DNA from: a virus
Strand: one strand, 5' to 3'
Virus record (IMG/VR): IMGVR_UViG_3300046790_000019
Span: 1 to 49,653 of that record
DNA length: 49,653 nucleotides
Both the position numbers and the translations under genes were made by a program. Position 1 is the first letter of the stretch; each line of letters starts with the position of its first letter. Below are positions 30,797 through 39,585 of this stretch, piece by piece. The notes beneath the pieces are model-generated. The model was given only the letters and a program-made list of their open reading frames with translations, was not told the DNA's origin and searched no databases.

Positions 30797-32737
30797 ATGG
30801 CCTATGAAGTCGTTGACAACTTCGCCGCTGGACTTGACCTTCGCAAGTCTCCGCTTACCGCGCCGGGCGGAACGCTTGTCAGGCTGAAGAACGCCGTCAT
30901 CAATCCCGGTGGCGAGATCGAGAAGCGCCGCGCCTTCGTCAAGCTCGGCTCCAATCTGCTTGCCGGCACCTTCGGCCTCGCCTCGACCGAGGCGACGCTT
31001 TACGCCTTCACCCGCAACGTCACCACGACGCCGCCGGCGCTCGGCGTTCCCGGCACCACGCTGAAGTACCAGAGGCTGCCCAACGCGGCCGCCGACCTTC
31101 AGCAGATGGACTACGACACCTTCGACGGCAAGGTGTACTTCGTCGGCTACCAAGCCTCCGGCGCGGACGCCAAGGCAAAGAACCCGCACTACTACGACGG
31201 GTTTGAGACCGAGGGTTCCGGCAAGGGCTACTACATCCGCACCTATCAATCGAAGGTCTACTCGGTCAGCGGCAAATACCTCTACTTCTCGGCCGTCAAC
31301 AACCCGGTGCTGTGGAACGAGAGCGCGCTGATCGACGCCGTCATCGTCACCAAGCTCGACAAGACGAATCCGGCGACCGTCACCGTGGCGCTCGCCGACA
31401 TCTCCAAGTTCACCACCGGCATGAAAGTGCTGATACAGGGTGCCACCGGCACCGGCCTGACCGTCGCCAACGGCATCAAGACGGTCGGCACCGTCAACGC
31501 CGGCATCGGCACCTTCACGCTCAACGCCACCGACTGCTCGACCGCGACCGCCGCGCAGACCACGGGTCTGAGCGCGACGCCGGCGATCAACGTCGTCTCC
31601 ATCTCAAGCGCCAACCCGGCGGTCGTCACTGTCGCTGCCGCCGACATCGGCAAGTTCACCAACGAGATGACGGTTGAGATTTTCAACGCGACCGGCACCG
31701 GCACCGTCAACGCCAACGGCAAGCACCAGATCAGCGGCGTCGGCTCGCCGGCCAACAGCTTCACGCTGGTCAACGTCAACACGTCAGGCGGCGTCGCGCT
31801 CGGCAGCGGCATCGCCACCGTCGTCCACAGCGCCGACACGGCGCGCACCGGGGCTGGCTTCATCAACCTGTCGCTGCAGGACAGCGATTCGGAATTCCTC
31901 ACGTCACTTGAGGTCTACTACGACAAGCTGGCGATCTTCAGCTCGGAGGCCGTGCAGCTCTGGGCGGTCGACCCCGACCCGCTGCAGAACGCCTATGTGC
32001 AACTCCTGCGCGGCACCGGCACCACGGCACCGCGCTCGACCTCGCAGTACGGCTCCGGCGACGTGCTCTACCTCGACCAATCGGGGGTACGCTCGCTGCG
32101 TGCAAGGGACAGTTCAAACAGCGCCGCGGTGTCGGATATCGGCTCGCCGATCGATGCCGTCATCAACGGCGAGAACCCCGCCATCACGCCGATCCCCGCC
32201 GCCGAACTCGACAAGGGCATCGCGCTTCTGGAGCCGCTGGTCGGCCGCTTCTGGATGGTGTTTCCGAACAAGCTCTATTCGCTGAGCTATTTCCCCGGCC
32301 CCGAGATCACCGCGTGGTCGGAGCACACGCCGGGCTTCACCATCGACCACGCCGTTGCCTGCGGCGGCCGCATCTATGCGCGCAGCGGCGACGAGCTGTA
32401 CGTCTATGGCGGCGTCAACGGCAACCAGCGTGACGCCTGCGGCGTCGAGGTCCGCCTGCCGTACCTGAACGGCAAGAAGCCCGGCCACAACAAGATTTTC
32501 GAAGCTCTCGACATGTCGATAGCCGGGACGTGGGAGGTCTACGTCAACTACAACCCGTCCGACCCCGAGGCCGAGGAGCTGGTCGGCACCTTCAGCGCGC
32601 CGACGTGGAACGGCGGCCGCGCCGAGCTGTCCGGTTACGCCAGCCACATCTCGCTGCGCTTCAAGAACACCGACGCCAACCACGCTTCGATCAGCAACAT
32701 CGCGATCCACTACCAACTGGTGGATGACGAGCAATGA
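30797..32737 (+). CDS. Tail tubular B-like protein with duplicated beta domain
   Basis: 646 aa. Start FAAGLDLRKSPLTAPGGTLVRLKNAVINPGGEIEKR is typical of nozzle/stabilisation proteins of short tails (T7 gp12, P22 gp10 functional class). Two diverged repeats of about 80 aa (about residues 180-262 and 263-345: NPATVTVALADISKFTTGM and NPAVVTVAAADIGKFTNEM) form an inserted beta pair. Its stop overlaps the GNAT gene. Confidence 0.75.
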   Translation: MAYEVVDNFAAGLDLRKSPLTAPGGTLVRLKNAVINPGGEIEKRRAFVKLGSNLLAGTFGLASTEATLYAFTRNVTTTPPALGVPGTTLKYQRLPNAAADLQQMDYDTFDGKVYFVGYQASGADAKAKNPHYYDGFETEGSGKGYYIRTYQSKVYSVSGKYLYFSAVNNPVLWNESALIDAVIVTKLDKTNPATVTVALADISKFTTGMKVLIQGATGTGLTVANGIKTVGTVNAGIGTFTLNATDCSTATAAQTTGLSATPAINVVSISSANPAVVTVAAADIGKFTNEMTVEIFNATGTGTVNANGKHQISGVGSPANSFTLVNVNTSGGVALGSGIATVVHSADTARTGAGFINLSLQDSDSEFLTSLEVYYDKLAIFSSEAVQLWAVDPDPLQNAYVQLLRGTGTTAPRSTSQYGSGDVLYLDQSGVRSLRARDSSNSAAVSDIGSPIDAVINGENPAITPIPAAELDKGIALLEPLVGRFWMVFPNKLYSLSYFPGPEITAWSEHTPGFTIDHAVACGGRIYARSGDELYVYGGVNGNQRDACGVEVRLPYLNGKKPGHNKIFEALDMSIAGTWEVYVNYNPSDPEAEELVGTFSAPTWNGGRAELSGYASHISLRFKNTDANHASISNIAIHYQLVDDEQ

Positions 32738-33216
32738 TCCGCGTCGCCACCGCCACCCTCGACGACCTCGCCTATGTGGCGTCGTGGATGTGCGATCTGG
32801 ACCGGCAGGAGCTGTCGGTGACACGCGATCCCGACGACTATGAGGGCCTTGCTCTGGACGCCTACGCCTCGACGCTGCACCACGTCGCGCTCGACGCCGC
32901 TGCCCGGCCGATCTTTGCCTTCGGCGCGTACCCGGTCGACAGCCGCACCGCGCACGTCTGGGGCTTCAAGACCAAGGACGGCCCGAGGGCCATTCACACG
33001 GTCACCAAATTTCTGGTAAGAGAGATGATCCCGAGGCTGCGCCGCCTCGGTGTCAACCGAGCGGTCTGCTACGTCCACAAGGACAACACGCCGTCTCGCA
33101 AATGGCTCGCGCATCTGGGGTTCGCCCCCAGAGCCACCCCTGGGGAGCTTGGCACCCCGCTGATCTGCTATCAGCGTGACTACGAGCCGTTCCCTGATGA
33201 ACGCACCCTTCACTGA
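32734..33216 (+). CDS. GNAT-fold protein (T7 gp13-like position)
   Basis: 160 aa with GNAT-like order: IRVATATLDDLAYVASWM (strand 1/helix 1), FAFGAYPVDSRTAHVWGF, and VTKFLVREMIPRLRRLGVNRAVCYVHKDNTPSRKWLAHLGF (pyrophosphate-binding region/helix 4). T7 gp13, which has a GNAT-like fold, lies at the same place between gp12 and gp14. An acetyl-CoA site is not clearly conserved, so it may be structural only. Confidence 0.75.
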   Translation: MIRVATATLDDLAYVASWMCDLDRQELSVTRDPDDYEGLALDAYASTLHHVALDAAARPIFAFGAYPVDSRTAHVWGFKTKDGPRAIHTVTKFLVREMIPRLRRLGVNRAVCYVHKDNTPSRKWLAHLGFAPRATPGELGTPLICYQRDYEPFPDERTLH

Positions 33217-33700
33217 CCACCGGCAGGCGCAGATCGCCCGCCACAGCTACCGCCTCGCCACCGTCGACGATGTCGCCGAGCTGGCCGAGCTGTTCCGCGA
33301 ATTTTTCCATGAGAGCGATCTGCCGTCGTTCGGGCTGACCTTCGACATCGGCCGCATGCATCGCTGGCTGCTCGGCGTCACCGAGGCCGGCAGCGTGCCG
33401 CACGTCGTCGCCATAGACAAGCGCACCGGCCTGGTTGTCGGCGCAATCGCCTACCGGCTGATGCACAATTATACCGACCGGCCCATCGCCCAGATGGACA
33501 AGTTCTACGTCCGCAGGGACCACCGCCGGTCGGCCGCCGGCCGCACGCTTTTGACGCTCGCGATAGAGATGGCCCGCGACGACGGTGCGGCGCTGTTTCA
33601 GGTCTTCGTCAACTCCGGCATCGCAGGCAGCCGCAACATCTTCGACAGGTTCGGCTTCCGCGAGACGCCGCACTCACGCCTACTCGGAAAGGAACTCTGA
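33197..33700 (+). CDS. GNAT acetyltransferase-like protein
   Basis: 167 aa from ATG 33197 (20-nt overlap with the gene before). More canonical GNAT than its neighbour: YRLATVDDVAELAELF, MDKFYVRRDHRRSAAGRTLLTLAIEMA (motif A, with R-x-x-R-x-x-G/A-like loop) and NIFDRFGFRETPHSRLL (motif B). Could acetylate a host or virion target; substrate unknown. Tandem arrangement with another GNAT suggests duplication or a heterodimer. Confidence 0.78.
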   Translation: MNAPFTDHRQAQIARHSYRLATVDDVAELAELFREFFHESDLPSFGLTFDIGRMHRWLLGVTEAGSVPHVVAIDKRTGLVVGAIAYRLMHNYTDRPIAQMDKFYVRRDHRRSAAGRTLLTLAIEMARDDGAALFQVFVNSGIAGSRNIFDRFGFRETPHSRLLGKEL

Positions 33701-33702
33701 TC

Positions 33703-34797
33703 ATGTGCTTCGGTGGCGGCGACGACAGCGGCGAGAAAATGCTCAAGCTTCAGAAGAAGCAGGCAAAGGAGGCGCGTGAGAAGGAGGCGGCACGGCAGAA
33801 GCGCATCAAGGAGGCGATGGGCAAGATCACCACCGCCTTCGAAGGCGGCCCGGTCATGGAGACGAAGAAGAGCAACTTCGATTGGTCAAAGTTCGACGCT
33901 CCGACATCGGCGCTTCTCAGCCAGTTGCAGAACGGCGCGAACGCGCTCGGCTCCAAGTTTCGCGGCAATAGCACGCCGTTTGACCTGACCGGCCTCACCG
34001 ATTCGCTGAAGGCGATGTTCCAGAACGTCGGCTCGACCAAGTCGGGACAGGTCAGCGGCCTGCCGGAGGGCTACTCCTACGTCCAGCTCACCAAGCCTAG
34101 CGGCAGCGGCACCCAAGAGGTGTACAGGCAGAACAACGTCGGCGGCGGCTACACGCGGGAGCAGCGGCCGAGCGGGGTGACGACCGTGCAGGGCAGCGGC
34201 AACTACCTTCCCGGCACCTACGGCATCAAGGGACCGGACGGCAAGGTCTACAAGCCCGGCGACGCGCTCCCCTTCGAAGAGACCGTCGACACCGGCCAGG
34301 TTTCCGGCGGCTTCAACGACGATTTCTACAACACCTTCAAGCAGGGCATGATCGACTATTACGCGCCACAGGTCGCCGACAAGTACGGCGAGGCGAAGGA
34401 CGAGCTGACCTACCGGCTCGCCCGCGCCGGCACCGGCCGCTCGTCGGCCGCCAACAGCGCCGTCGCCGACCTCGCCAAGCAGAACACGCTGAACACCGCC
34501 AACGTCTATTCGGAGGCCGACGCCGGCGCTGCCGATCTCCGCACCCGCGTCGCCAACGAGCGCACGATGGCCGAGAACCAGGTCTACGCGACGGAAGACC
34601 CGACCATCGGCGTCAATCAGGCGCTGGCGGCGGTCAAGAACATCTCGCTCGACCAGCCGAAGATGACGCCGCTCGGCGAGATATTCAAAGTCGCGCTGGT
34701 CGGCGGCGCGAACGCGATGACCGGCTACAAGAACCAGAAGACCATCAATGAAATCCAGAAAGCGTCCAACAACGCTGGCTCATGGGTATCAAACTAA
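33703..34797 (+). CDS. Putative internal virion protein
   Basis: 364 aa. Starts MCFGGGDDSG, then a highly charged helix (KLQKKQAKEAREKEAARQKR); the middle is Gly/Ser/Tyr-rich with a GTYGIKGPDGKVYKPGDAL beta block, and the C-terminal 140 residues are Ala-rich helices (LARAGTGRSSAANSAVADLAKQ). Proteins starting MCxGGG with this layout are common just before the gp14-like gene in podoviruses. Stop overlaps the next ATG (TAATG). Confidence 0.7.
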   Translation: MCFGGGDDSGEKMLKLQKKQAKEAREKEAARQKRIKEAMGKITTAFEGGPVMETKKSNFDWSKFDAPTSALLSQLQNGANALGSKFRGNSTPFDLTGLTDSLKAMFQNVGSTKSGQVSGLPEGYSYVQLTKPSGSGTQEVYRQNNVGGGYTREQRPSGVTTVQGSGNYLPGTYGIKGPDGKVYKPGDALPFEETVDTGQVSGGFNDDFYNTFKQGMIDYYAPQVADKYGEAKDELTYRLARAGTGRSSAANSAVADLAKQNTLNTANVYSEADAGAADLRTRVANERTMAENQVYATEDPTIGVNQALAAVKNISLDQPKMTPLGEIFKVALVGGANAMTGYKNQKTINEIQKASNNAGSWVSN

Positions 34798-35609
34798 TGT
34801 GCGATCCACTCACCCTCGGAATGCTCGCCATCGGCGTCGCCGGCACGGCGGCCAGCTCGATTGGCCAGATGAACGCGCAGAAGAAGCAGGAGGCGGCCTA
34901 CAACGAGTGGGCGCAGCAGCAGGAAAAAGCGCGCCAGATGGAGAACGTGCGCCAGGAGGGCATGCGGAAGACCGCCGAGGAGGCCCGCGAGATCGGGCTG
35001 GAGAAGGTGTCCGCCGACAGCCAGAAGAACCTACAGGCCGAGGAGGCCGCCCGGCTCGCCGCAGAGATGGAGGGGCAGGGGCAGACGCAGGCCTCGGCCG
35101 ACCCGGCGGCGACGACCTCGGTCGCCGACAAGGCGCTGTCTGGCAGCGCCGGCGGCGGCGAGGTGTTTCAGTCCGACCTCGCCCAGAAGCTGTCCAACGC
35201 CGCCAAGTCGGCCAAGCAGCGGATCGGCGCGCTCGCCACCGCCAACTCGTTCGGCGATAGCTGGGGCGGCCTCGGCACCGTCAACCCGCTCAACCTTCAG
35301 GAATCGGGCCGCAAGATCGACGAGCAGAACGCCTACCGCAAAGGCTCGCTCGGAGCCTACTCGGCCGAGCAGGCCATCGACCCGCAGCAGATCAGCTACT
35401 CCAATCCGATTGCCGACATCGCGGCGTCGTTCCTCGGCCCGGCGCTCGGCCAGATCGGCGGCGGCGCGGCCGGCGGCGGTCTTGGCAAGATGTTCTCCGG
35501 CGCGCTCGGCAAGGGCGCGACATCGACCATGTTCCCGGCCGCGCCGGTGAGTTCGTTCATAGGCCCGTCGCTGCCAGTGCCGAAGGGTTTCGGCGCAGGC
35601 CTGTTCTAG
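34797..35609 (+). CDS. Internal virion (ejection) protein, T7 gp14-like
   Basis: 270 aa from ATG 34797. Begins MCDPLTLGMLAIGVAG with a hydrophobic segment, then a long Gln/Glu/Ala/Arg-rich helix (QMNAQKKQEAAYNEWAQQQEKARQM), as in the gp14 family, which enters the outer membrane during ejection. A Gly-rich C-terminus (GQIGGGAAGGGLGKMF) may be membrane-active. An upstream in-frame ATG at 34782 adds five residues but lies inside the previous gene. Confidence 0.75.
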   Translation: MCDPLTLGMLAIGVAGTAASSIGQMNAQKKQEAAYNEWAQQQEKARQMENVRQEGMRKTAEEAREIGLEKVSADSQKNLQAEEAARLAAEMEGQGQTQASADPAATTSVADKALSGSAGGGEVFQSDLAQKLSNAAKSAKQRIGALATANSFGDSWGGLGTVNPLNLQESGRKIDEQNAYRKGSLGAYSAEQAIDPQQISYSNPIADIAASFLGPALGQIGGGAAGGGLGKMFSGALGKGATSTMFPAAPVSSFIGPSLPVPKGFGAGLF

Positions 35610-35619
35610 GAGAGACCCC

Positions 35620-38600
35620 GTGGCGACCATCGGCCTCAAGATCAATCGCGACAACTCCGGTCTCGGCATCGCCGAGATGTTCAGCAAGGCGATGACGAGC
35701 GGCGTCGACGACGCCATCGCCGTCGCCAAGCTGAAGTCGTCGCTCGCCACCGACGAGATGCAGCGCCGCCAGCTCCGCGAGGCGGCCTCGCTGCTGACCC
35801 AGCAGACCATCGAACAGTCGATGAAGAACAAGTACGCCCACGCCAACCGGCTGGCCGCCTACGACGCCGCCGAGCAGGCGAGCCAGTTGGAAGCCTTCAT
35901 GAACGGCAGCGAACCGCCGGTGGTGGTTGGCGACGAGACCGTCGCCGGCGGCGGCGGCACTACTGCACCCGCCGCGCCCGCCGCACCCGCCGATCCGGCA
36001 GCGGCGCTGGCTGCAGTCTTCGGCGGCGCACGTCCCGAAGGCCCGGTCAGTTCAAACCTCCCCTACGAGATGCCCGAGATCGTCGCCGATCCGCGCCTCG
36101 CCGGCGTGCCGCAGGAGCTGCTGCCGCAGCCGAACGTGCCGATGCCGCCGACCATCAACGGCCTGCCGCCGCAGATCGCGCTCGACGCCACCGCGCCCGG
36201 CCCGGACTTCCGCCCGGCCATGCCGGCGCAGCCCGGCCTCGCCGGCCTGCCCGCCCCCTTGATCTCGCAGCCGGGCAACCCGGCGACGCAGGCAGCACTC
36301 GCCGCGACGCCGCCGGAGCTGGTGGCACCGCCGCTGCCGCCGATGCCGGGCATGCCGACCGGCCCCGCGCCGTCGCTCGACGGCCGCACCCGCATGGGTT
36401 CGCCCGCCATGCAGGACATCCTCAACACCGGCCCGGCTCCGACGATGCCGCCGGCGATCCCCGGCCTGCCGCTGGAGCTGAACCAGCCGCCGATGCCGCC
36501 GGCCATACCCGGCCTGCCGCTGGAGATGAATCAGCCGGCGATGCCGCCGGCGCTCGGCGGTCAGTCGCCGCAGCTCAACCCGCCGCCGCCCCCCGTGGTC
36601 GCGGGCCGGCCGGAGATACCCGGGCAGCAGCCCGGAAGCCTGCCATCCGATCCCGGCGCGATAGCCGCCATCGGCAAGCGCGTCATGGACATGCTCGGCA
36701 TCGGCGGCGGACCCGCTCCGCTGGCCGGGAACGAGCCGCCCATGCCGCCGGCGCTCCGGGGGCTGCCTCGCGACCTCGGCGGCACCGGATTGCCTCCAGG
36801 GGCAACGGTGGCCACGCCTGACCAGTTCATCGGCATCGGCGACGTGCTGGCCAAGCTCGGCATGCCGCTCGACGACGGCGTCAGCCCGGTGCCGGTCGAC
36901 ATGGACGCCACCGCCGCGACGCCGATGACCACCTCGCCGGCCGGGACGCCGGCGACCTCGATCCTCGACAGCATCATGCGGGAGGGCGTGCCGAAGGACA
37001 CCCCGAACTACAGCAGCCAGCCTCCCGGCGTGCCGCCGCCGCCCCTGTCTGCGACGCCTCCGGGTGTCGCGCCGCCACGTCCCACCGTCGCCGGCCGCCC
37101 CGACACGCCACCGCCGACCGGCCTGCCCGGCCCGAAGCCCATCGTCAATCCGCTCGACGACGTGATGCCTCTGCCCATCGGCGAGGAGGCCGGCGTCGGT
37201 CCCGGCCAGGAAGTGCTCGGCGGCCTGCCGCCGGAGCTTGTACCGCCGCGCCCGGCACCGCCTCCTCCAGCTCCTCCGGCGGCCCCTCCCGCCGCAGCGA
37301 GCGCGGGCGATGCTGCGGCCACCTCGTCGGCTGCGGCGTCGCCTGTCGACGCGGCCGCCGACAACATCAGCGCGGCAGTCGCCGGCGTCGATGGCGGCAA
37401 GGGCGATACCGCGACCACTGTGCAGACCAGGCAGGGGCCGGTCGAGCGCGCCGCGATCAGCGCCATGATGAAGTACATCTTCCTCACCGCCGGCACCCCG
37501 GAGCAGGCCGTGCAGGCGGCGCAGCGTTGGGCCGGCACGGTCGGCGCGACCTACAATCCGAAGTTCGGCGTCGACCAGAAATTCACCGAGAACGCCGCGT
37601 CGCTGCGGCAGGGCGGCGGCGCGCTTGCCGAAGCCACTGTCGCCGGCGGCACCGGCGAGGCGACGGCGCTGCCCGGCAGTGCCAGCGGCACCGGCGATCC
37701 CGCCTTTGTCGCCAACACCTTCATCAGAATGCAGGACTACATCCGGCGCGGCGAACGCCCGCCGCCGAGCGTCGTCGACGCCTACGCCCACGTCTACGCG
37801 CAGGAGTCGCGGCCGACGATATCGGAGTGGGTCGACCCCCAGACCAACCGGAAGTACCGCGACGAGAAGCCGCCGGCCCTCGACCCGAACTTGCCTAGCC
37901 CCGCCGCCGTCAGGGCGTGGCTCGCAGGCGGGCCGGTGCCATCCGCCGGCTCCGCAGCCCCGGCGGGCGGCCAAGGCGCACCAGCGGCCTCTCCTGCGGC
38001 CGCAGGAGGCACTGCGGCGGCCCCGGCTACCTCGGCCGGCGGCGGCACCGTCGTCGAGGGTGAGGTCGAGGTACTGCCTGACGGCACCCGGCGGACCCAG
38101 CTCGGCGGGCCGGAGGAGAAGGCGCTGACCGAGGCGGCCGCCGACAAGCAGAACTATTACATGTCGACCAAGGCCGCCGACAAAGAGATCAGGACGTTGC
38201 AGCAGGCCGACATGCCGTCGATGCTCAGCGTGACGGCGTCCGACCCGACCGTCTCCGGTGGCGCGGCCGGCGCGTCGCGCATCGGCACGTTCCTCAACGC
38301 CCTGCCCAACTACATCGCCCGCACCAACAACCCCGGCCTGAAGCGGTACTGGGGCGCGGCGACGGCGTTCGCGGCTCCGATCCTGCGCGACGAATCGGGC
38401 GCGGCCACCCGCACCGAGGACATGGGAACCATTCTGGAACGCTACATCCCGCTCAGCGACGACCCGCCAGACGTGGTCGCCATGAAGGCGGTCAGGCGCG
38501 AGCTGGCCGTCGAAGCGCAGCTTGCCGGGTTCCTGCCGCAGGCCACCGACAGGAGTGTGCTGGATCAGGTCGATGCCTACGTCAACGCCAACATCGAAGA

Positions 38601-38697
38601 GCGGCTGCGGATCGCCGGCACGCGGCCCGGCCTGACGCCGACAGCGGTCAGCACACGGTCACCCGGCGATCAGTCGCTGCTCGACAAGTACCAATAG
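35620..38697 (+). CDS. Large Pro-rich internal virion protein
   Basis: 1025 aa, GTG start after TAGGAGAGA. Helical N-terminus (1-110), then about 110-560 of extreme Pro/Ala/Gly-rich sequence with repeats such as PPAIPGLPLELNQP and PVVAGRPEIPGQ, then a folded C-terminal part (600-1025) with MMKYIFLTAGTPEQAVQAA. It occupies the T7 gp15/gp16 position, but no transglycosylase motif is visible. The Pro-rich middle probably forms an extended linker or conduit. PLDDGVSPVPV (residues 416-426) recurs in the next protein. Confidence 0.7.
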   Translation: MATIGLKINRDNSGLGIAEMFSKAMTSGVDDAIAVAKLKSSLATDEMQRRQLREAASLLTQQTIEQSMKNKYAHANRLAAYDAAEQASQLEAFMNGSEPPVVVGDETVAGGGGTTAPAAPAAPADPAAALAAVFGGARPEGPVSSNLPYEMPEIVADPRLAGVPQELLPQPNVPMPPTINGLPPQIALDATAPGPDFRPAMPAQPGLAGLPAPLISQPGNPATQAALAATPPELVAPPLPPMPGMPTGPAPSLDGRTRMGSPAMQDILNTGPAPTMPPAIPGLPLELNQPPMPPAIPGLPLEMNQPAMPPALGGQSPQLNPPPPPVVAGRPEIPGQQPGSLPSDPGAIAAIGKRVMDMLGIGGGPAPLAGNEPPMPPALRGLPRDLGGTGLPPGATVATPDQFIGIGDVLAKLGMPLDDGVSPVPVDMDATAATPMTTSPAGTPATSILDSIMREGVPKDTPNYSSQPPGVPPPPLSATPPGVAPPRPTVAGRPDTPPPTGLPGPKPIVNPLDDVMPLPIGEEAGVGPGQEVLGGLPPELVPPRPAPPPPAPPAAPPAAASAGDAAATSSAAASPVDAAADNISAAVAGVDGGKGDTATTVQTRQGPVERAAISAMMKYIFLTAGTPEQAVQAAQRWAGTVGATYNPKFGVDQKFTENAASLRQGGGALAEATVAGGTGEATALPGSASGTGDPAFVANTFIRMQDYIRRGERPPPSVVDAYAHVYAQESRPTISEWVDPQTNRKYRDEKPPALDPNLPSPAAVRAWLAGGPVPSAGSAAPAGGQGAPAASPAAAGGTAAAPATSAGGGTVVEGEVEVLPDGTRRTQLGGPEEKALTEAAADKQNYYMSTKAADKEIRTLQQADMPSMLSVTASDPTVSGGAAGASRIGTFLNALPNYIARTNNPGLKRYWGAATAFAAPILRDESGAATRTEDMGTILERYIPLSDDPPDVVAMKAVRRELAVEAQLAGFLPQATDRSVLDQVDAYVNANIEERLRIAGTRPGLTPTAVSTRSPGDQSLLDKYQ
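36864..36899 (+). repeat. 36-bp direct repeat, copy 1
   Basis: Identical to 38820-38855 over 36 bp and encodes PLDDGVSPVPV in the same reading phase in both neighbouring virion genes. Flanking bases differ at both ends. Confidence 0.85.
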
Positions 38698-38706
38698 GGG
38701 CGCGAG

Positions 38707-39585
38707 ATGGACGAGGCAGCACTGTTCGAACAGCTCCGCGCCGCCGATGCCGCCGGCGACGCGGCGGAAGCCAAGCGCATCGCCGACCAGATACGCGCCG
38801 GCTCCGGCGTGGCTGTGTCGCCGCTCGACGACGGCGTCAGCCCGGTGCCGGTCGAGGGTGATGGCCACAACGTGCTGGTCGACAAGGCGCGTGACTACCT
38901 CCAGAGCTGGGTGCCGGAAGGCGACGAGTTCGCCGCCGTCGACGAGTACGGCACGGGCCTCGCCGAGGGTGCCGTAGGCTTGGCCAACATCGTGCCGAAC
39001 ATCGGCAACTCGGCGCGCAACCTGTTCGATCTGCACTTCGGCTCCGGCCAGGGGCTGGCCGAGGAGGACCGCTACCAGCCGTGGATGGACGAGCCGGAGT
39101 TCGACGCGCCGCGCCCCGGCTGGGAGGGCGTCCGCGAGACCGGCCAGATCACCGGCGGTGCAGCGCCGCTGGCGCTCGCCGGCCCGGCCGGCATCCTCGC
39201 CGCCACGGTCGGCGTCCCGGCGCTGACCAAGGGCGGCGGCGTGGCCGGCGAGTTCGCCGACAAGCTGACCGGCAACGAGGACACCCACAAGTGGGAGCAG
39301 ACCGGCGAGGCGCTCGCGCCGCTGCTGTCGGGTGCGCTGCGCGTCACCAAGGGGTCGCCGGTCGGCACACTGGCCAAGAAGATACCGTTGACCAAAGGCG
39401 GCGGGCTGGCCGCCGTCACCGGCACCGTCAGCCCGCAGACGGCGCTCGCGGCGCTGGCCGCCAAGCTCGGCATCCAAGGCATGGACAGGGTGGTCGTCGG
39501 CAAGCCGAAAGGCCTCGTCAAGGACACCAAGAAAGCCATCGGTGAGACCGGCGCGACGATGCAGACGAGCGAGGAGCGGCGCTGA
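38707..39585 (+). CDS. Putative internal virion protein
   Basis: 292 aa. N-terminal helix FEQLRAADAAGDAAEAKRIADQIRAG of a type seen in several podovirus ejection proteins, then the shared PLDDGVSPVPV peptide (39-49), a folded section and a hydrophobic Ala/Gly/Val-rich region (about 155-185, TGGAAPLALAGPAGILAATVGVPAL) that could cross a membrane. Basic Lys-rich C-terminus. Stop overlaps the M15 peptidase start. Confidence 0.65.
   Translation: MDEAALFEQLRAADAAGDAAEAKRIADQIRAGSGVAVSPLDDGVSPVPVEGDGHNVLVDKARDYLQSWVPEGDEFAAVDEYGTGLAEGAVGLANIVPNIGNSARNLFDLHFGSGQGLAEEDRYQPWMDEPEFDAPRPGWEGVRETGQITGGAAPLALAGPAGILAATVGVPALTKGGGVAGEFADKLTGNEDTHKWEQTGEALAPLLSGALRVTKGSPVGTLAKKIPLTKGGGLAAVTGTVSPQTALAALAAKLGIQGMDRVVVGKPKGLVKDTKKAIGETGATMQTSEERR
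38820..38855 (+). repeat. 36-bp direct repeat, copy 2
   Basis: Second copy of the 36-bp repeat at 36864-36899, near the start of the 38707-39585 gene. Confidence 0.85.

Noticed and set aside
36052-37974. 640-aa antisense open frame in the Pro-rich virion gene
   Set aside because: Mirror of the repetitive proline/alanine codons; Arg/Gly-rich and featureless.
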